From Methylobacterium jeotgali (GTDB lineage: Bacteria > Pseudomonadota > Alphaproteobacteria > Rhizobiales > Beijerinckiaceae), in the NCBI RefSeq assembly GCF_022179345.1, contig NZ_BPQR01000038.1, positions 1 through 64,000 of the forward strand: a DNA stretch of 64,000 nt, in the 5' to 3' direction. Positions 55,316-63,015 of this stretch are shown here, piece after piece. Within the stretch, counting starts at the first letter, position 1. Every line of letters starts with the position of its first letter. The notes below the pieces were generated by a model. It saw nothing but the letters and a program-made list of their open reading frames with translations. It had not been told where the DNA came from and searched no databases. The position numbers were made by a program, and so were the translations under genes.

Positions 55316-56530
55316 ATGGAACCCGACGATCCGAACATGGAGGACGACTGGTCCGCCGCCCTGCTGGAGCAGGGGGCGGAGGGCGGCGACGCGTCGCTCG
55401 CCGAGGAGTGGGGCGCGGCGCTCGCCGAGCAGGGCACCACGCGCAACGCCAGCGACGTCGCCGCCGAATGGGCGACGATGATCGAGGACGGGGAGACCGA
55501 GAACCTCCCCGAGCTCGCCGGCAACGACCGCATCCTCAACCAGGAGGAGATCGACGGGGTCCTCGGCTTCTCGCTGCGCGAGCTGTCGGCCTCGGGCGCG
55601 GGCGGCGTGCGCGCCATCGTCGATTCGGGCGTCGTCCAGTACGAACGCCTCCCGATGCTGGAGATCGTCTTCGACCGGATGACCCGGTTGCTGTCGACCT
55701 CGCTGCGCAACTTCTTCCAGGACAACGTCGAGGTCACCCTCGACAACATCACCTCGGTCCGCTTCGGCGACTACCTCAACTCGATCCCGCTGCCGACGCT
55801 GCTCGGCGTGTTCCGCGCGGACGCCTGGGAGAACTCGGGCCTCGTCACCGTCGAGTCGAACCTCGCCTACTCGACCCTCGACCTGCTGCTCGGGGGCAAG
55901 CGCGGCGGCTCCTCGAGCCGCCTCGACGGGCGCCCCTTCACCACGATCGAGATGCAGCTCGTGCGCCGCCTCGTGGAGATCATCCTCGGCGACCTCGAGC
56001 TGTCCTTCCAGCCGATCTCGCCGGTGCGCTTCGGCATCGACCGCATCGAGACGAACCCGCGCTTCGCCACCATCACCCGGCCCGCCAACGCCGCCATCCT
56101 GATCGGGCTGCGCCTCGACATGGACGGCCGCGGCGGCCTACTCCAGATCGCCTTCCCCTACGCGACCATCGAGCCGATCCGTGAACTGCTCATGCAGAGC
56201 TTCATGGGCGAGAAGCTCGGCCGCGACCACATCTGGGAGAGCCACCTCGCCACCGAGGTCTGGCAGGCGGACGTCTCGATGCGCGCCGTGCTCCACGAGG
56301 TCACGCTGCCCTTGAAGAGGGTCATGGAGCTGAAGGTCGGCGACACGCTGATGTTCGACGCCAAGCCCAGCGATCCCATCACCGTCCGCTGCGGCGACTG
56401 GGCGCTGACGCAGGGGCGCATCGGGCGGGTGGACGACAACATCGCCGTGCAGGTGACGCGGCCGCTGCGCCGCTCCCGCACCACCATCCAGGCCTTCGAG
56501 GCCTCCATGAACAGCCGGAACGACGGGTAG
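55316..56530 (+). CDS. fliM: Flagellar motor switch protein FliM
   Basis: FliM forms the C-ring with FliG and FliN and binds CheY-P. The 404-residue protein is about 70 longer than E. coli FliM. The extra N-terminus has three similar units: DDWSAALLEQG, EEWGAALAEQG and AEWATMIEDG. The CheY-binding-like LNQEEIDGVLGF follows at about residue 75. The core includes YERLPMLEIVFDRMTRLLSTSLRNF and PLPTLLGVFRA, and the C-terminal SpoA domain is present. 32 bp after fliL. Confidence 0.95.
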   Translation: MEPDDPNMEDDWSAALLEQGAEGGDASLAEEWGAALAEQGTTRNASDVAAEWATMIEDGETENLPELAGNDRILNQEEIDGVLGFSLRELSASGAGGVRAIVDSGVVQYERLPMLEIVFDRMTRLLSTSLRNFFQDNVEVTLDNITSVRFGDYLNSIPLPTLLGVFRADAWENSGLVTVESNLAYSTLDLLLGGKRGGSSSRLDGRPFTTIEMQLVRRLVEIILGDLELSFQPISPVRFGIDRIETNPRFATITRPANAAILIGLRLDMDGRGGLLQIAFPYATIEPIRELLMQSFMGEKLGRDHIWESHLATEVWQADVSMRAVLHEVTLPLKRVMELKVGDTLMFDAKPSDPITVRCGDWALTQGRIGRVDDNIAVQVTRPLRRSRTTIQAFEASMNSRNDG

Positions 56531-56537
56531 CGCGGCC

Positions 56538-57089
56538 ATGAGTTTCCTCGTCTCCCTCGTCGCGGACGTCCTCGTGGCGATCCTGCTCGTGGCCACCATC
56601 GTCAGCTCGGTGCGCCTGTCGCGGCGCATCACCGAGCTGAAGGGCGATGAGGCCGCCCTCAAGCGCACCATCGCCGACCTGATGAGCGCCACCGGCGCCG
56701 CCGAGCGGGCCATCGCCGGCTTGCGCGGCGCGCTGGACGAGTGCGACCGCACGCTCGCCGAGCGCATCGGCGCCGCCGAGCTCTCCGCGCAGGGGCTTGC
56801 CGCCGAGATCGCGGCCGGCGAGGGCGTGCTCGCCCGCATCCGCGCCATCGTCTCCCAGGCGGGCGCCGCGCAGGCCGCGCCGCGTGCCGTCCCCGTGGTG
56901 CCGGCCGCGCCCGTCATGGCACCTGTGGCGATCGCCCCCGTTCCCGCCGTCATGGTCGAGCCGGCCGCCCGCCCCGCCCCGCCCGCCGCGCCTGCGACGC
57001 CCAACGGCGAGCGCCTCGGCCTCGCCGCGGCGGCGGCGCTCGCCATGTCCGAGCGCGCGCTCGGGCGCCTCCGGAGCCGGGCCGCGTGA
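56538..57089 (+). CDS. DUF6468 flagellar-operon membrane protein
   Basis: A 183-residue protein with one N-terminal helix (LVADVLVAILLVATIVSSVRL), a coiled coil (about 30-110) and a Pro/Ala/Val-rich tail. It fits the DUF6468 family found between fliM and motE in alphaproteobacteria; its role is unknown. ATG 56538 is 7 bp after fliM. The stop overlaps the next GTG (GTGA). Confidence 0.82.
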   Translation: MSFLVSLVADVLVAILLVATIVSSVRLSRRITELKGDEAALKRTIADLMSATGAAERAIAGLRGALDECDRTLAERIGAAELSAQGLAAEIAAGEGVLARIRAIVSQAGAAQAAPRAVPVVPAAPVMAPVAIAPVPAVMVEPAARPAPPAAPATPNGERLGLAAAAALAMSERALGRLRSRAA

Positions 57090-57931
57090 GCCAGACGAGC
57101 AAGACGGTCGCGCAGCCGGCCCGCGTCGCGGCCAGATCCGGCGCAAAGGCGGCCGGCAGGCGCATGAGCCCTCTCGGCAAGGCGCGGCTGCGCCAGCCGC
57201 GTCCGGTGCGCCTGCGCCTGATCGATGCCGTGGTGCTCGCCGCCTGCGGGCTGCTCGTGCTCAAGCTCATCGGGCTCTCGACGGAGACGGCCGATCCGGG
57301 CGCGTCCCTGCCCGAGTTCGCCCGCAGTCTCGCCAAGGCCCGCACCGGCTACGAGCTGCCCGACCCCGCCACCACCGGCTCGGTCTCGAAGCCGCCGGAG
57401 GAGAAGAAGACCGAGCCGCCGCCCCTGCCGCAGCCGGAGCGGCCGGAGCCGATGTCACCCACCGAGAAGGCGCTGCTCGAGAAGCTCGGCGCCCGGCGCG
57501 ACGCGCTGAAGTCGCGCAGCGAGGATCTCGACCTGCGCGAGAAGCTGATCGGCGAGGCCGAGCGCAAGCTCCAGACCGATCTCGGCAGCCTCAAGGAGGC
57601 CGAGGAGAAGGCCGACGGCAGCGGCGGCCGCAAGGCCGAGGCGGAGAAGGCCGGCCTGCGCAACATCGTCACCATGTACGAGACCATGAAGCCGAAGGAC
57701 GCCGCCCGCGTCTTCGACAGGCTCGGCCACGACGTGCTGGTGCCCCTCGTGCTCGCCATGAACCCGCGCAAGATGGCGGAGGTGCTCGCCGTGATGCAGC
57801 CCGACTCCGCCGAGCGCCTCACCGTGGCGCTCGCCAACCGCGCCCGCGGCGTCGAGGGCAAGCCGCAGGCGGCCGCTCAGGCGCTGCCGCCGAGCGAGCT
57901 GCCGGCGATCGATCCCGCCGGCGCCCGCTGA
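57086..57931 (+). CDS. motE: Flagellar motility protein MotE (MgtE_N domain)
   Basis: MotE is the MotC chaperone in rhizobia. The 281-residue protein has one membrane segment (IDAVVLAACGLLVLKLIGL, about 48-66), a Pro-rich linker (about 95-125), a coiled coil (SPTEKALLEKLGARRDALKSRSEDLDLREKLIGEAERKL) and a C-terminal MgtE_N-like domain: NIVTMYETMKPKDAARVFDRL, then MNPRKMAEVLAVMQPDSAERLT. GTG 57086 overlaps the DUF6468 stop. Confidence 0.88.
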   Translation: MSQTSKTVAQPARVAARSGAKAAGRRMSPLGKARLRQPRPVRLRLIDAVVLAACGLLVLKLIGLSTETADPGASLPEFARSLAKARTGYELPDPATTGSVSKPPEEKKTEPPPLPQPERPEPMSPTEKALLEKLGARRDALKSRSEDLDLREKLIGEAERKLQTDLGSLKEAEEKADGSGGRKAEAEKAGLRNIVTMYETMKPKDAARVFDRLGHDVLVPLVLAMNPRKMAEVLAVMQPDSAERLTVALANRARGVEGKPQAAAQALPPSELPAIDPAGAR

Positions 57932-57940
57932 TCTCCAGGC

Positions 57941-58489
57941 TCAGGCCGCCTGTCGTCGCGCGCCCGTCGCCACGGCCGGCACGTCCACCGGCAGCGGCAC
58001 GCCGGTCGGGCGCAGAACGCCGCTCGCGCCGGCGAGCGCACCGGGGCGCAGCTCCAGGCCGAGGAAGCGCGCGCGCTCGAAGGGGCCGGGCATGAACAGC
58101 TCCGCCGCCGGTCCCTGCTCGAAGCCGAAGCGGGCGTAATAGGGAGCGTCGCCGACGAGCAGCACGGCGCCGTGGCCCCGCGCCTCGGCCCGGCCGAGGA
58201 CGGCGTGCATGAGCACGCTGCCGAGCCCCTGGCGCTGGATCGCGGGATCGACGGCGAGCGGCCCGAGCAGCAGCGCCGGGCGGGCCGGGCCGGCCTCGAC
58301 ATGCCACAGCCGCACGGTGCCGACGAGCCGACCGTTGCGGATCGCCGACAGGGCGAGCCCGTCCGCGTGGCGGCGGCCCTCGCGCAGGCGCTCCGAGCTC
58401 TTGGCGAAGCGGGACGTCCCGAAGCAGGTGTCGAGCAGGCGCTCGCGCGCCGGAACGTCGCCGAGGTGCTGGTCGCGGATCTCGATCAT
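57941..58489 (-). CDS. GNAT family N-acetyltransferase
   Basis: A 182-residue acyltransferase. N-terminal MIEIRDQHLGDVPARERLLD; the acetyl-CoA-binding motif A reads LGPLAVDPAIQRQGLGSVLM (Q/RxxGxG/A), followed by APYYARFGFEQGPAAELF. The closest pattern is the YhbS-type predicted acetyltransferase. Substrate unknown. Convergent with motE. Confidence 0.9.
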   Translation of the reverse strand: MIEIRDQHLGDVPARERLLDTCFGTSRFAKSSERLREGRRHADGLALSAIRNGRLVGTVRLWHVEAGPARPALLLGPLAVDPAIQRQGLGSVLMHAVLGRAEARGHGAVLLVGDAPYYARFGFEQGPAAELFMPGPFERARFLGLELRPGALAGASGVLRPTGVPLPVDVPAVATGARRQAA

Positions 58490-58532
58490 GGCTGCGGACT
58501 CCCCGGAACGCTGCGGAGGGAGAGGCGAGGGA

Positions 58533-58557
58533 CCGGGCGGCTTCGAGCGCCGCCCGG
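58533..58557 (-). terminator. GC hairpin between odc and GNAT genes
   Basis: Perfect 9-bp stem CCGGGCGGC/GCCGCCCGG with a seven-base loop, 40 bp after the decarboxylase start of the intergenic region. There is no T run, so termination is uncertain; read leftward it lies before the GNAT gene, downstream of odc. Confidence 0.45.
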
Positions 58558-58597
58558 GATGTCTACGGATCGGGAATGAACGGCCGGTGACGGGCGC

Positions 58598-59764
58598 TCA
58601 GATGACGATCTGCTGGAGGGGCGGGAAACCGTTGAAGGCCACCGCCGCGTAGGTCGTCGTGTAGGCGCCCGTGCCCTCGATCAGCACCTTGTCGCCGATC
58701 GAGAGGGAGACCGGCAGCGGGTAGTGCTCGCGCTCGTAGAGCACGTCCATCGAGTCGCAGGTCGGGCCGGCGAGGATGCAGGGGCTGGCATCGTCCGCGT
58801 CCCGCTCCGTGCGGACGCGGTAGCGGATCGACTCGTCCATGGTCTCGGCGAGCCCGCCGAACTTCCCGATGTCGAGATAGACCCAGCGCACCTCGTCCTG
58901 GCCTCGCGACTTCTTCGAGACGAGCACGACCTCCGCCTCGATCATGCCGGCGTTGCCGACCATGCCGCGGCCCGGCTCGATGATCGTCTCCGGCAGGCGG
59001 TTGCCGAAGTGCTTGGTGAGCGCCCGGAAGATCGCGTTGCCATAGGAGTCCACGCCCGGCACCGCCTTGAGGTAGCGGGTCGGGAAGCCGCCGCCGAGGT
59101 TGACCATCGACAGGCCGATGCCGCGAAGCGCGCACTCGCGGAAGATCATGGCGGCGGAGGCGAGCGCCCCGTCCCAGGCCTCCGTGTTGCCCTGCTGCGA
59201 GCCGACGTGGAAGGACACGCCGTAGGCCTGGAGGCCCCGGACATGGGCGTGCTCGAGCACGCTCACCGCCATCTCGGGCTCGCAGCCGAACTTGCGCGAG
59301 AGCGGCCAGTCGGCGCCGGCCCCGTCGCAGAGGATGCGGCAGAACACCTGCACCTCGCCGGCCTCGACACCAACCTCCGCAGCCGCGCGAAAGATCTTGT
59401 CGGTCTCGACCTCGCAGTCGACGGCGAACAAGCGCACGCCGAGCCGGAGCGCACGGGCGATGCAGCGCTCCTTCTTGATGGTGTTGCCGAACGAGATGCG
59501 CTCGGCGGTGGCGCCGGCGGCGAGCGCCATCTCGATCTCGGCGACCGAGGCGGTGTCGAAGCAGGAGCCCATCTCGGCGAGCAGGCGCAGCACCTCCGGC
59601 GCCGGGTTCGCCTTCACGGCGTAGAACACGCGGGTGTCGGGGAGCGCGCGGGCGAAGGCGGTGTAGTTCTCGCGCACGACGTCGAGGTCGAGCACCATCA
59701 CCGGGCCCTCGTCCCGGCCGAGGTCGCGGCGTGCGCGCAGGAAGTCGCGGATGCGATCGGTCAT
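58598..59764 (-). CDS. Ornithine/lysine decarboxylase, type III PLP fold
   Basis: A 388-residue enzyme of the eukaryotic-type ODC/DAP-decarboxylase family. It makes putrescine from ornithine (or cadaverine from lysine). PLP binding: the lysine in FYAVKANPAPEVL (about residue 54), HVGSQ, GGGFPTRY, and EPGRGMVGNAG. Substrate binding: the catalytic cysteine in LAGPTCDSMDVL, and the C-terminal EGTGAYTTTYAAVAFNGF. ATG 59764 gives MTDRIRDFLRARR; an ATG five codons earlier is less likely. It has a long structured leader. Confidence 0.95.
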   Translation of the reverse strand: MTDRIRDFLRARRDLGRDEGPVMVLDLDVVRENYTAFARALPDTRVFYAVKANPAPEVLRLLAEMGSCFDTASVAEIEMALAAGATAERISFGNTIKKERCIARALRLGVRLFAVDCEVETDKIFRAAAEVGVEAGEVQVFCRILCDGAGADWPLSRKFGCEPEMAVSVLEHAHVRGLQAYGVSFHVGSQQGNTEAWDGALASAAMIFRECALRGIGLSMVNLGGGFPTRYLKAVPGVDSYGNAIFRALTKHFGNRLPETIIEPGRGMVGNAGMIEAEVVLVSKKSRGQDEVRWVYLDIGKFGGLAETMDESIRYRVRTERDADDASPCILAGPTCDSMDVLYEREHYPLPVSLSIGDKVLIEGTGAYTTTYAAVAFNGFPPLQQIVI

Positions 59765-60246
59765 GGTCGGCCCCACCACAGGTTCGAGCGGCCCCGCGCA
59801 GGGACCGATGTCGAATCGGTAGACGGCTATACAAGCCGTCCGGCGTCAGGGGGCGATGCGTCGCCGCCGCCGCGCGCGCTTTGGAGACGCGCAAGGGCTC
59901 GGCGGGCGCAGAGCACCCGGAAGCTGCCGTGGATTGGATGGGGAGACCCCAACCGCACGCCGGGCAAGGAGAAACAAGCCTCTTCGGTGCCGGCCTTTGG
60001 AGGGCCGACGAGACCAAAAAAGCCCGTTCGTCGTTGCTTTAAGCTGCGTCCCCCGTGGAGAGCGGGGTTCGCCGGTTTCGCCTCCGGCTGCCGGTTGTTG
60101 TCGGGGTCCGGTGTCGCCACCTGGATGCCGGCCGGAGGGAATCCACCCTGTCGACCATCGATCCTTTAAGACCCCTGGCGGCTGTCCGGCAGTTGGCCGG
60201 ATGCCCACCAACCGACACGCGGCCACAGGCACGTGCGAAATTGGGC
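59765..60246 (-). ncRNA. Long leader of the decarboxylase gene (speF-type candidate)
   Basis: About 480 nt lie between the predicted start of transcription and the ATG. The part next to the gene has two tandem hairpins: GACGGCT/AGCCGTC (59822-59840) and ACCGAT/ATCGGT (59804-59820). Further up, CCCCG/CGGGG (60051-60067) overlaps the end of an Arg-rich upstream ORF, and a run of six U (60016-60021) follows 18 nt later. Rfam has a speF leader motif in front of alphaproteobacterial ornithine decarboxylases; I infer, but cannot confirm, that this is one. Confidence 0.5.
60039..60158 (-). CDS. Arg-rich upstream ORF in the decarboxylase leader
   Basis: A 39-codon ORF starting at ATG 60158 after AAAGGA and ending at TAA 60039. 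It encodes ten arginines, five as AGG or CGA, which are rare in such GC-rich genes. Its core reads SRRRNRRTPL near residues 24-33. Ornithine decarboxylase leaders in enterobacteria (SpeFL) also use an Arg-rich peptide to sense ornithine. Expression here is unproven. Confidence 0.45.
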   Translation of the reverse strand: MVDRVDSLRPASRWRHRTPTTTGSRRRNRRTPLSTGDAA

Positions 60247-60252
60247 AGGCGG

Positions 60253-60281
60253 GATATAGGTTCGGCGCGCCCGGTCAGCAA
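60253..60281 (-). promoter_or_regulatory. Promoter of the decarboxylase transcript
   Basis: On the minus strand TTGCTG (60281-60276), a 17-base spacer and TATATC (60258-60253). A start near 60246 sets the length of the leader. Confidence 0.65.
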
Positions 60282-60488
60282 GGAAAAACCGCTGCGGAAA
60301 CCGCGAAAATCCCCGCTCTTCTCAGGCTGTTGCGCACATGCATCGCACGGCCGTTCGGGGGCGGGCTTCCCAAGGATCCGGGAAGGGCGCATCTGACGGA
60401 AAGCCGGGTGATTCGGCCAGGATCGGAGCGGGTGCGTGCGGATGGGAAGCGGATGGCGGAGCTTCGATCGTGCGCGTGGAGCCCGCCC

Positions 60489-60989
60489 GTGAACACGTCC
60501 GCAGCCCGTGCTGAGCCGGCGCAGGATCTCGTGCTGCGGGAGGCGGGAATCGACGATCTCGACGCTCTCGTCGCGCTGGAGCACGCTGCCTTCCAGAGCG
60601 ACCGGGCCGAGCGCCGGGCGATCCGCCACGCCATCCGCTCGCCGAGCATGACGCTGCTCGTCGCGCTGCTCGCCGAGAGGGGCGTCCCGCCGCTGCTCGT
60701 CGGTGCGGCGACCCTGGAGCGGCGGGCCAACGCCCGCAGCATCCGACTGTCCTCGATCGCGGTGTCGCCGGCCCGCTCCGGCCTCGGTCTCGGCGGGCGG
60801 CTGCTGTCGGCCTGCGAGGAGGAGGGGCGCCGGCACGGCTGCGACCGTCTGCGGCTCGAGGTCCGTGCCGACAACGCCGCCGGCATCCGCCTCTACGAGC
60901 GCCGGGGCTACCGCCGCTTCAAGGTCGTGCAGGACTACTACGAGGACGGCATGGAAGCCTGGCGCTACGAGAAGCTGCTCGAGACGTAG
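60489..60989 (+). CDS. GNAT family N-acetyltransferase (RimI-like)
   Basis: A 166-residue acetyltransferase. DLVLREAGIDDLDALVALEHAAFQSD starts the fold; motif A is IRLSSIAVSPARSGLGLGGRLLSACEEEGRRHGC; motif B is RLEVRADNAAGIRLYERRGYRRFKVVQDYYEDGMEAWRYEK. This strongly resembles RimI-type protein N-acetyltransferases. GTG 60489 has GTGGAG upstream; ATG 60453 would add 12 residues. Divergent from the decarboxylase. Confidence 0.9.
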   Translation: MNTSAARAEPAQDLVLREAGIDDLDALVALEHAAFQSDRAERRAIRHAIRSPSMTLLVALLAERGVPPLLVGAATLERRANARSIRLSSIAVSPARSGLGLGGRLLSACEEEGRRHGCDRLRLEVRADNAAGIRLYERRGYRRFKVVQDYYEDGMEAWRYEKLLET

Positions 60990-61024
60990 AGAACCCGCCC
61001 CGGCAGGGCCGGAGCGGGCTCCAT

Positions 61025-61047
61025 GATCCGTCCGGGACGGGCGGATC
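61025..61047. terminator. Hairpin between convergent genes
   Basis: GATCCGTCC/GGGCGGATC (9-bp stem with one G-T pair, loop GGGAC) lies between the GNAT gene and the leftward small protein. No T run. Confidence 0.5.
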
Positions 61048-61050
61048 GGA

Positions 61051-61290
61051 TCAGTCGCAGGATTCCTTGGTGACCGTCTTGCGGTCGCCCATGTCATTGG
61101 TCTTCGTCACGCTCTTGGTGGCGCAGCCGTCGCTCGACTCGCGACGCTCGACCCGGGTCGTGGAGGTGGTGGCGGGGCGATCCACCACGACGTCGGCGCC
61201 GCGGCGCTCGATGACGGTGGTCTGGGCGGTGGCCGCCTGGGCGGCGAAGAGAGAGCCGAGAACGGCGCCGGCGAGAAGTGACGTGCGCAT
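61051..61290 (-). CDS. Small exported hypothetical protein
   Basis: A 79-residue protein with signal peptide TSLLAGAVLGSLFAAQAATAQ (cleavage after ATAQ). The mature part is about 58 residues, rich in Thr, Arg, Asp and Val, with a cysteine pair (DGCATKS and the final ESCD) that could form a disulfide. ATG 61290 has GAGG nine bases upstream; the ATG two codons earlier lacks proper spacing. No family recognised. Confidence 0.7.
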   Translation of the reverse strand: MRTSLLAGAVLGSLFAAQAATAQTTVIERRGADVVVDRPATTSTTRVERRESSDGCATKSVTKTNDMGDRKTVTKESCD

Positions 61291-61444
61291 ATCCATGACC
61301 TCGAACTGGTTGAAGCTGGGCTCAGAACGGTCCATCCCGTCAAACGGTTCCGTGCGTCGTTGAGCCTCGGTTTAAGGAGTTCTTTTCCCCTCGCTCCTCA
61401 GCGTGGAAGGATAAGTCCCAGGAGGCTTCCAACCGGGGCCCGCC

Positions 61445-62890
61445 ATGGCCGTCATCCTCGCCTTCGCGCTGAACGCGTCCACGAGCGTGCTGCTCGGCCT
61501 GCTCGTGGCCGGCCTGCTCGGGCCGGCGGATTTCGGCCGCTTCGCGCTGGCCACCGCCGGCTCGATCGTCCTCAACACGCTGCTGTTCGAGTGGCTGCGG
61601 CTGTCGGCGACACGCTTCTACTCGGGCCGGACCCGTGAGGAGGCACCCTGGATCCGCTACGGGCTCGACCGGGCCTATCTCGCCCTCGCTCTCGTACTGT
61701 TCGCCGCCGCGATGATCTGCGCGGGCCTCGGCATCGAGGCGGGTGCGGGCAGCCGGGGCGCGATGCTCGCGGGCACGGCACTGGCCGGGCTCGGCAGCGG
61801 CATCTTCGACTATCACCTCGCCCTCGCCAGGGCCCGCTTCGAGGGGCGGCTCTATCTCGGCCTGACAATGCTCAAGAGCCTCGCCTCCGTCGCGCTGATG
61901 GCGGGCGCCGCCTGGTTCCTGCGCGAGCCGGCCTGGGTGCTCGCCGCCGCCGGCGTCAGCCAGCTTCTCGCCGTGCTGCTTCTCAAGACGCCCCTGCGCG
62001 ATCCCCGGCGGCCGGTCCCGCCGGAGCGGCTGCGGGAGACCTGGCGCCTGTTCACCGCCTACGGCCTGCCCCTCATCGCCGCGACGGCGATCTACCAGCT
62101 GCTGCCCTTCCTGAACCGCTGGGCCCTCTCGGGATGGGCGGACTTTGCCGAAGCCGGCTATTTCGCGCTTGCCGGCGACATTGCCGGCCGGTCGCTGGGC
62201 ACGCTCGGCATCGCCCTCGACCTGCTGCTGTTCCAGCTCGCGGTCCGGGCGGAGGAGCGGCACGGCCGGGCGGAGGCCGAGGCGCAGGTGGCGCGCAACG
62301 CCGCCGTCCTCGCGGCGGTCCTGCTGCCCTGCGCGGTCGGCTTCTGGGTCGTGCTGCCGGCCGTCGAGGCGCTGGTGGTGCCGGAGGCGTATCGCGGACC
62401 CTTCGCCGCCTACGCTGCGCTGCTGATCCCGGGCTTCCTCGTGCTCGCGCTGACGAGCTTCGCGCTGAGCCCCGTCTTCCAGATCCGGCGGCGGACGGGG
62501 CCGGTCGTCGCCGCCGCCCTGGTCGGGCTCGGCCTCGACGGGCTCGGCCTCGCCCTGCTGCCGCCGCTTCTCGGCGCGCACGGCGTGGCGCTCGCCCAGA
62601 CCGTCGCGCTTGCCGGCGCCTTCCTGTGGCTGGCGTTGCGGGTGCTGAGGGGACCGGAGCGCCTGCGCCTGCCCTGGCGGGAGATCGGCGCGGCGGCGGC
62701 GGCGAGCCTCGCCATGGGCCTCGTCCTCCTGCCGTTCCGGGGCCTTGCGCCGAGCCTGACCCTGGCGGTCTGCCTGCCCCTCGGCGTCCTTCTCTACGGC
62801 GCGCTCGTCTGGCGCTTCGACGTCGCGGGACTGCGGGGAATGGCGCGCGCAGAGGTCCGCGCCCTGCGCCGGGTCCCGCGGGCGTCCTGA
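61445..62890 (+). CDS. Polysaccharide flippase family protein (Wzx/MOP type)
   Basis: A 481-residue membrane protein with about 12-14 helices along its length. Its opening SVLLGLLVAGLLGPADFGRFALATAGSIV and the mid-region GLPLIAATAIYQLLPFLNRWALSGWADFAEAGYFALAGDIA are typical of oligosaccharide flippases of the MOP superfamily. The substrate is unknown and no glycosyltransferase gene is in view. Terminator hairpin 62909-62943 follows. Confidence 0.88.
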   Translation: MAVILAFALNASTSVLLGLLVAGLLGPADFGRFALATAGSIVLNTLLFEWLRLSATRFYSGRTREEAPWIRYGLDRAYLALALVLFAAAMICAGLGIEAGAGSRGAMLAGTALAGLGSGIFDYHLALARARFEGRLYLGLTMLKSLASVALMAGAAWFLREPAWVLAAAGVSQLLAVLLLKTPLRDPRRPVPPERLRETWRLFTAYGLPLIAATAIYQLLPFLNRWALSGWADFAEAGYFALAGDIAGRSLGTLGIALDLLLFQLAVRAEERHGRAEAEAQVARNAAVLAAVLLPCAVGFWVVLPAVEALVVPEAYRGPFAAYAALLIPGFLVLALTSFALSPVFQIRRRTGPVVAAALVGLGLDGLGLALLPPLLGAHGVALAQTVALAGAFLWLALRVLRGPERLRLPWREIGAAAAASLAMGLVLLPFRGLAPSLTLAVCLPLGVLLYGALVWRFDVAGLRGMARAEVRALRRVPRAS

Positions 62891-62908
62891 CGGAAGCGGC
62901 GCGGCCTC

Positions 62909-62943
62909 AAGAGCCGGCTCGGGGCAGCGGCATCCCGGCTCTT
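62909..62943 (+). terminator. Terminator after the flippase gene
   Basis: AAGAGCCGG (62909-62917) and CCGGCTCTT (62935-62943) form a perfect 9-bp stem with a 17-base loop, followed by T and GAAA. Confidence 0.55.
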
Positions 62944-63015
62944 TGAAACGGCGGCCCGATCGGGCATTGAATCGTTCCAGGCGGCGCCGCACGAGCGCCG
63001 GTCGGGCAGGAAACG

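Noticed and set aside
60016..60040. U6 tract in the decarboxylase leader as an intrinsic terminator
   Set aside because: Only a weak AAAGC/GCTTT stem with a 12-base loop precedes it; mentioned only as part of the leader.
59827..60120. 97-codon minus-strand frame in the decarboxylase leader
   Set aside because: It overlaps the tandem hairpins and the Arg-rich uORF and its second half looks like random GC-rich translation. It starts with GTG without a clear ribosome site. Conservation would be needed to revive it.
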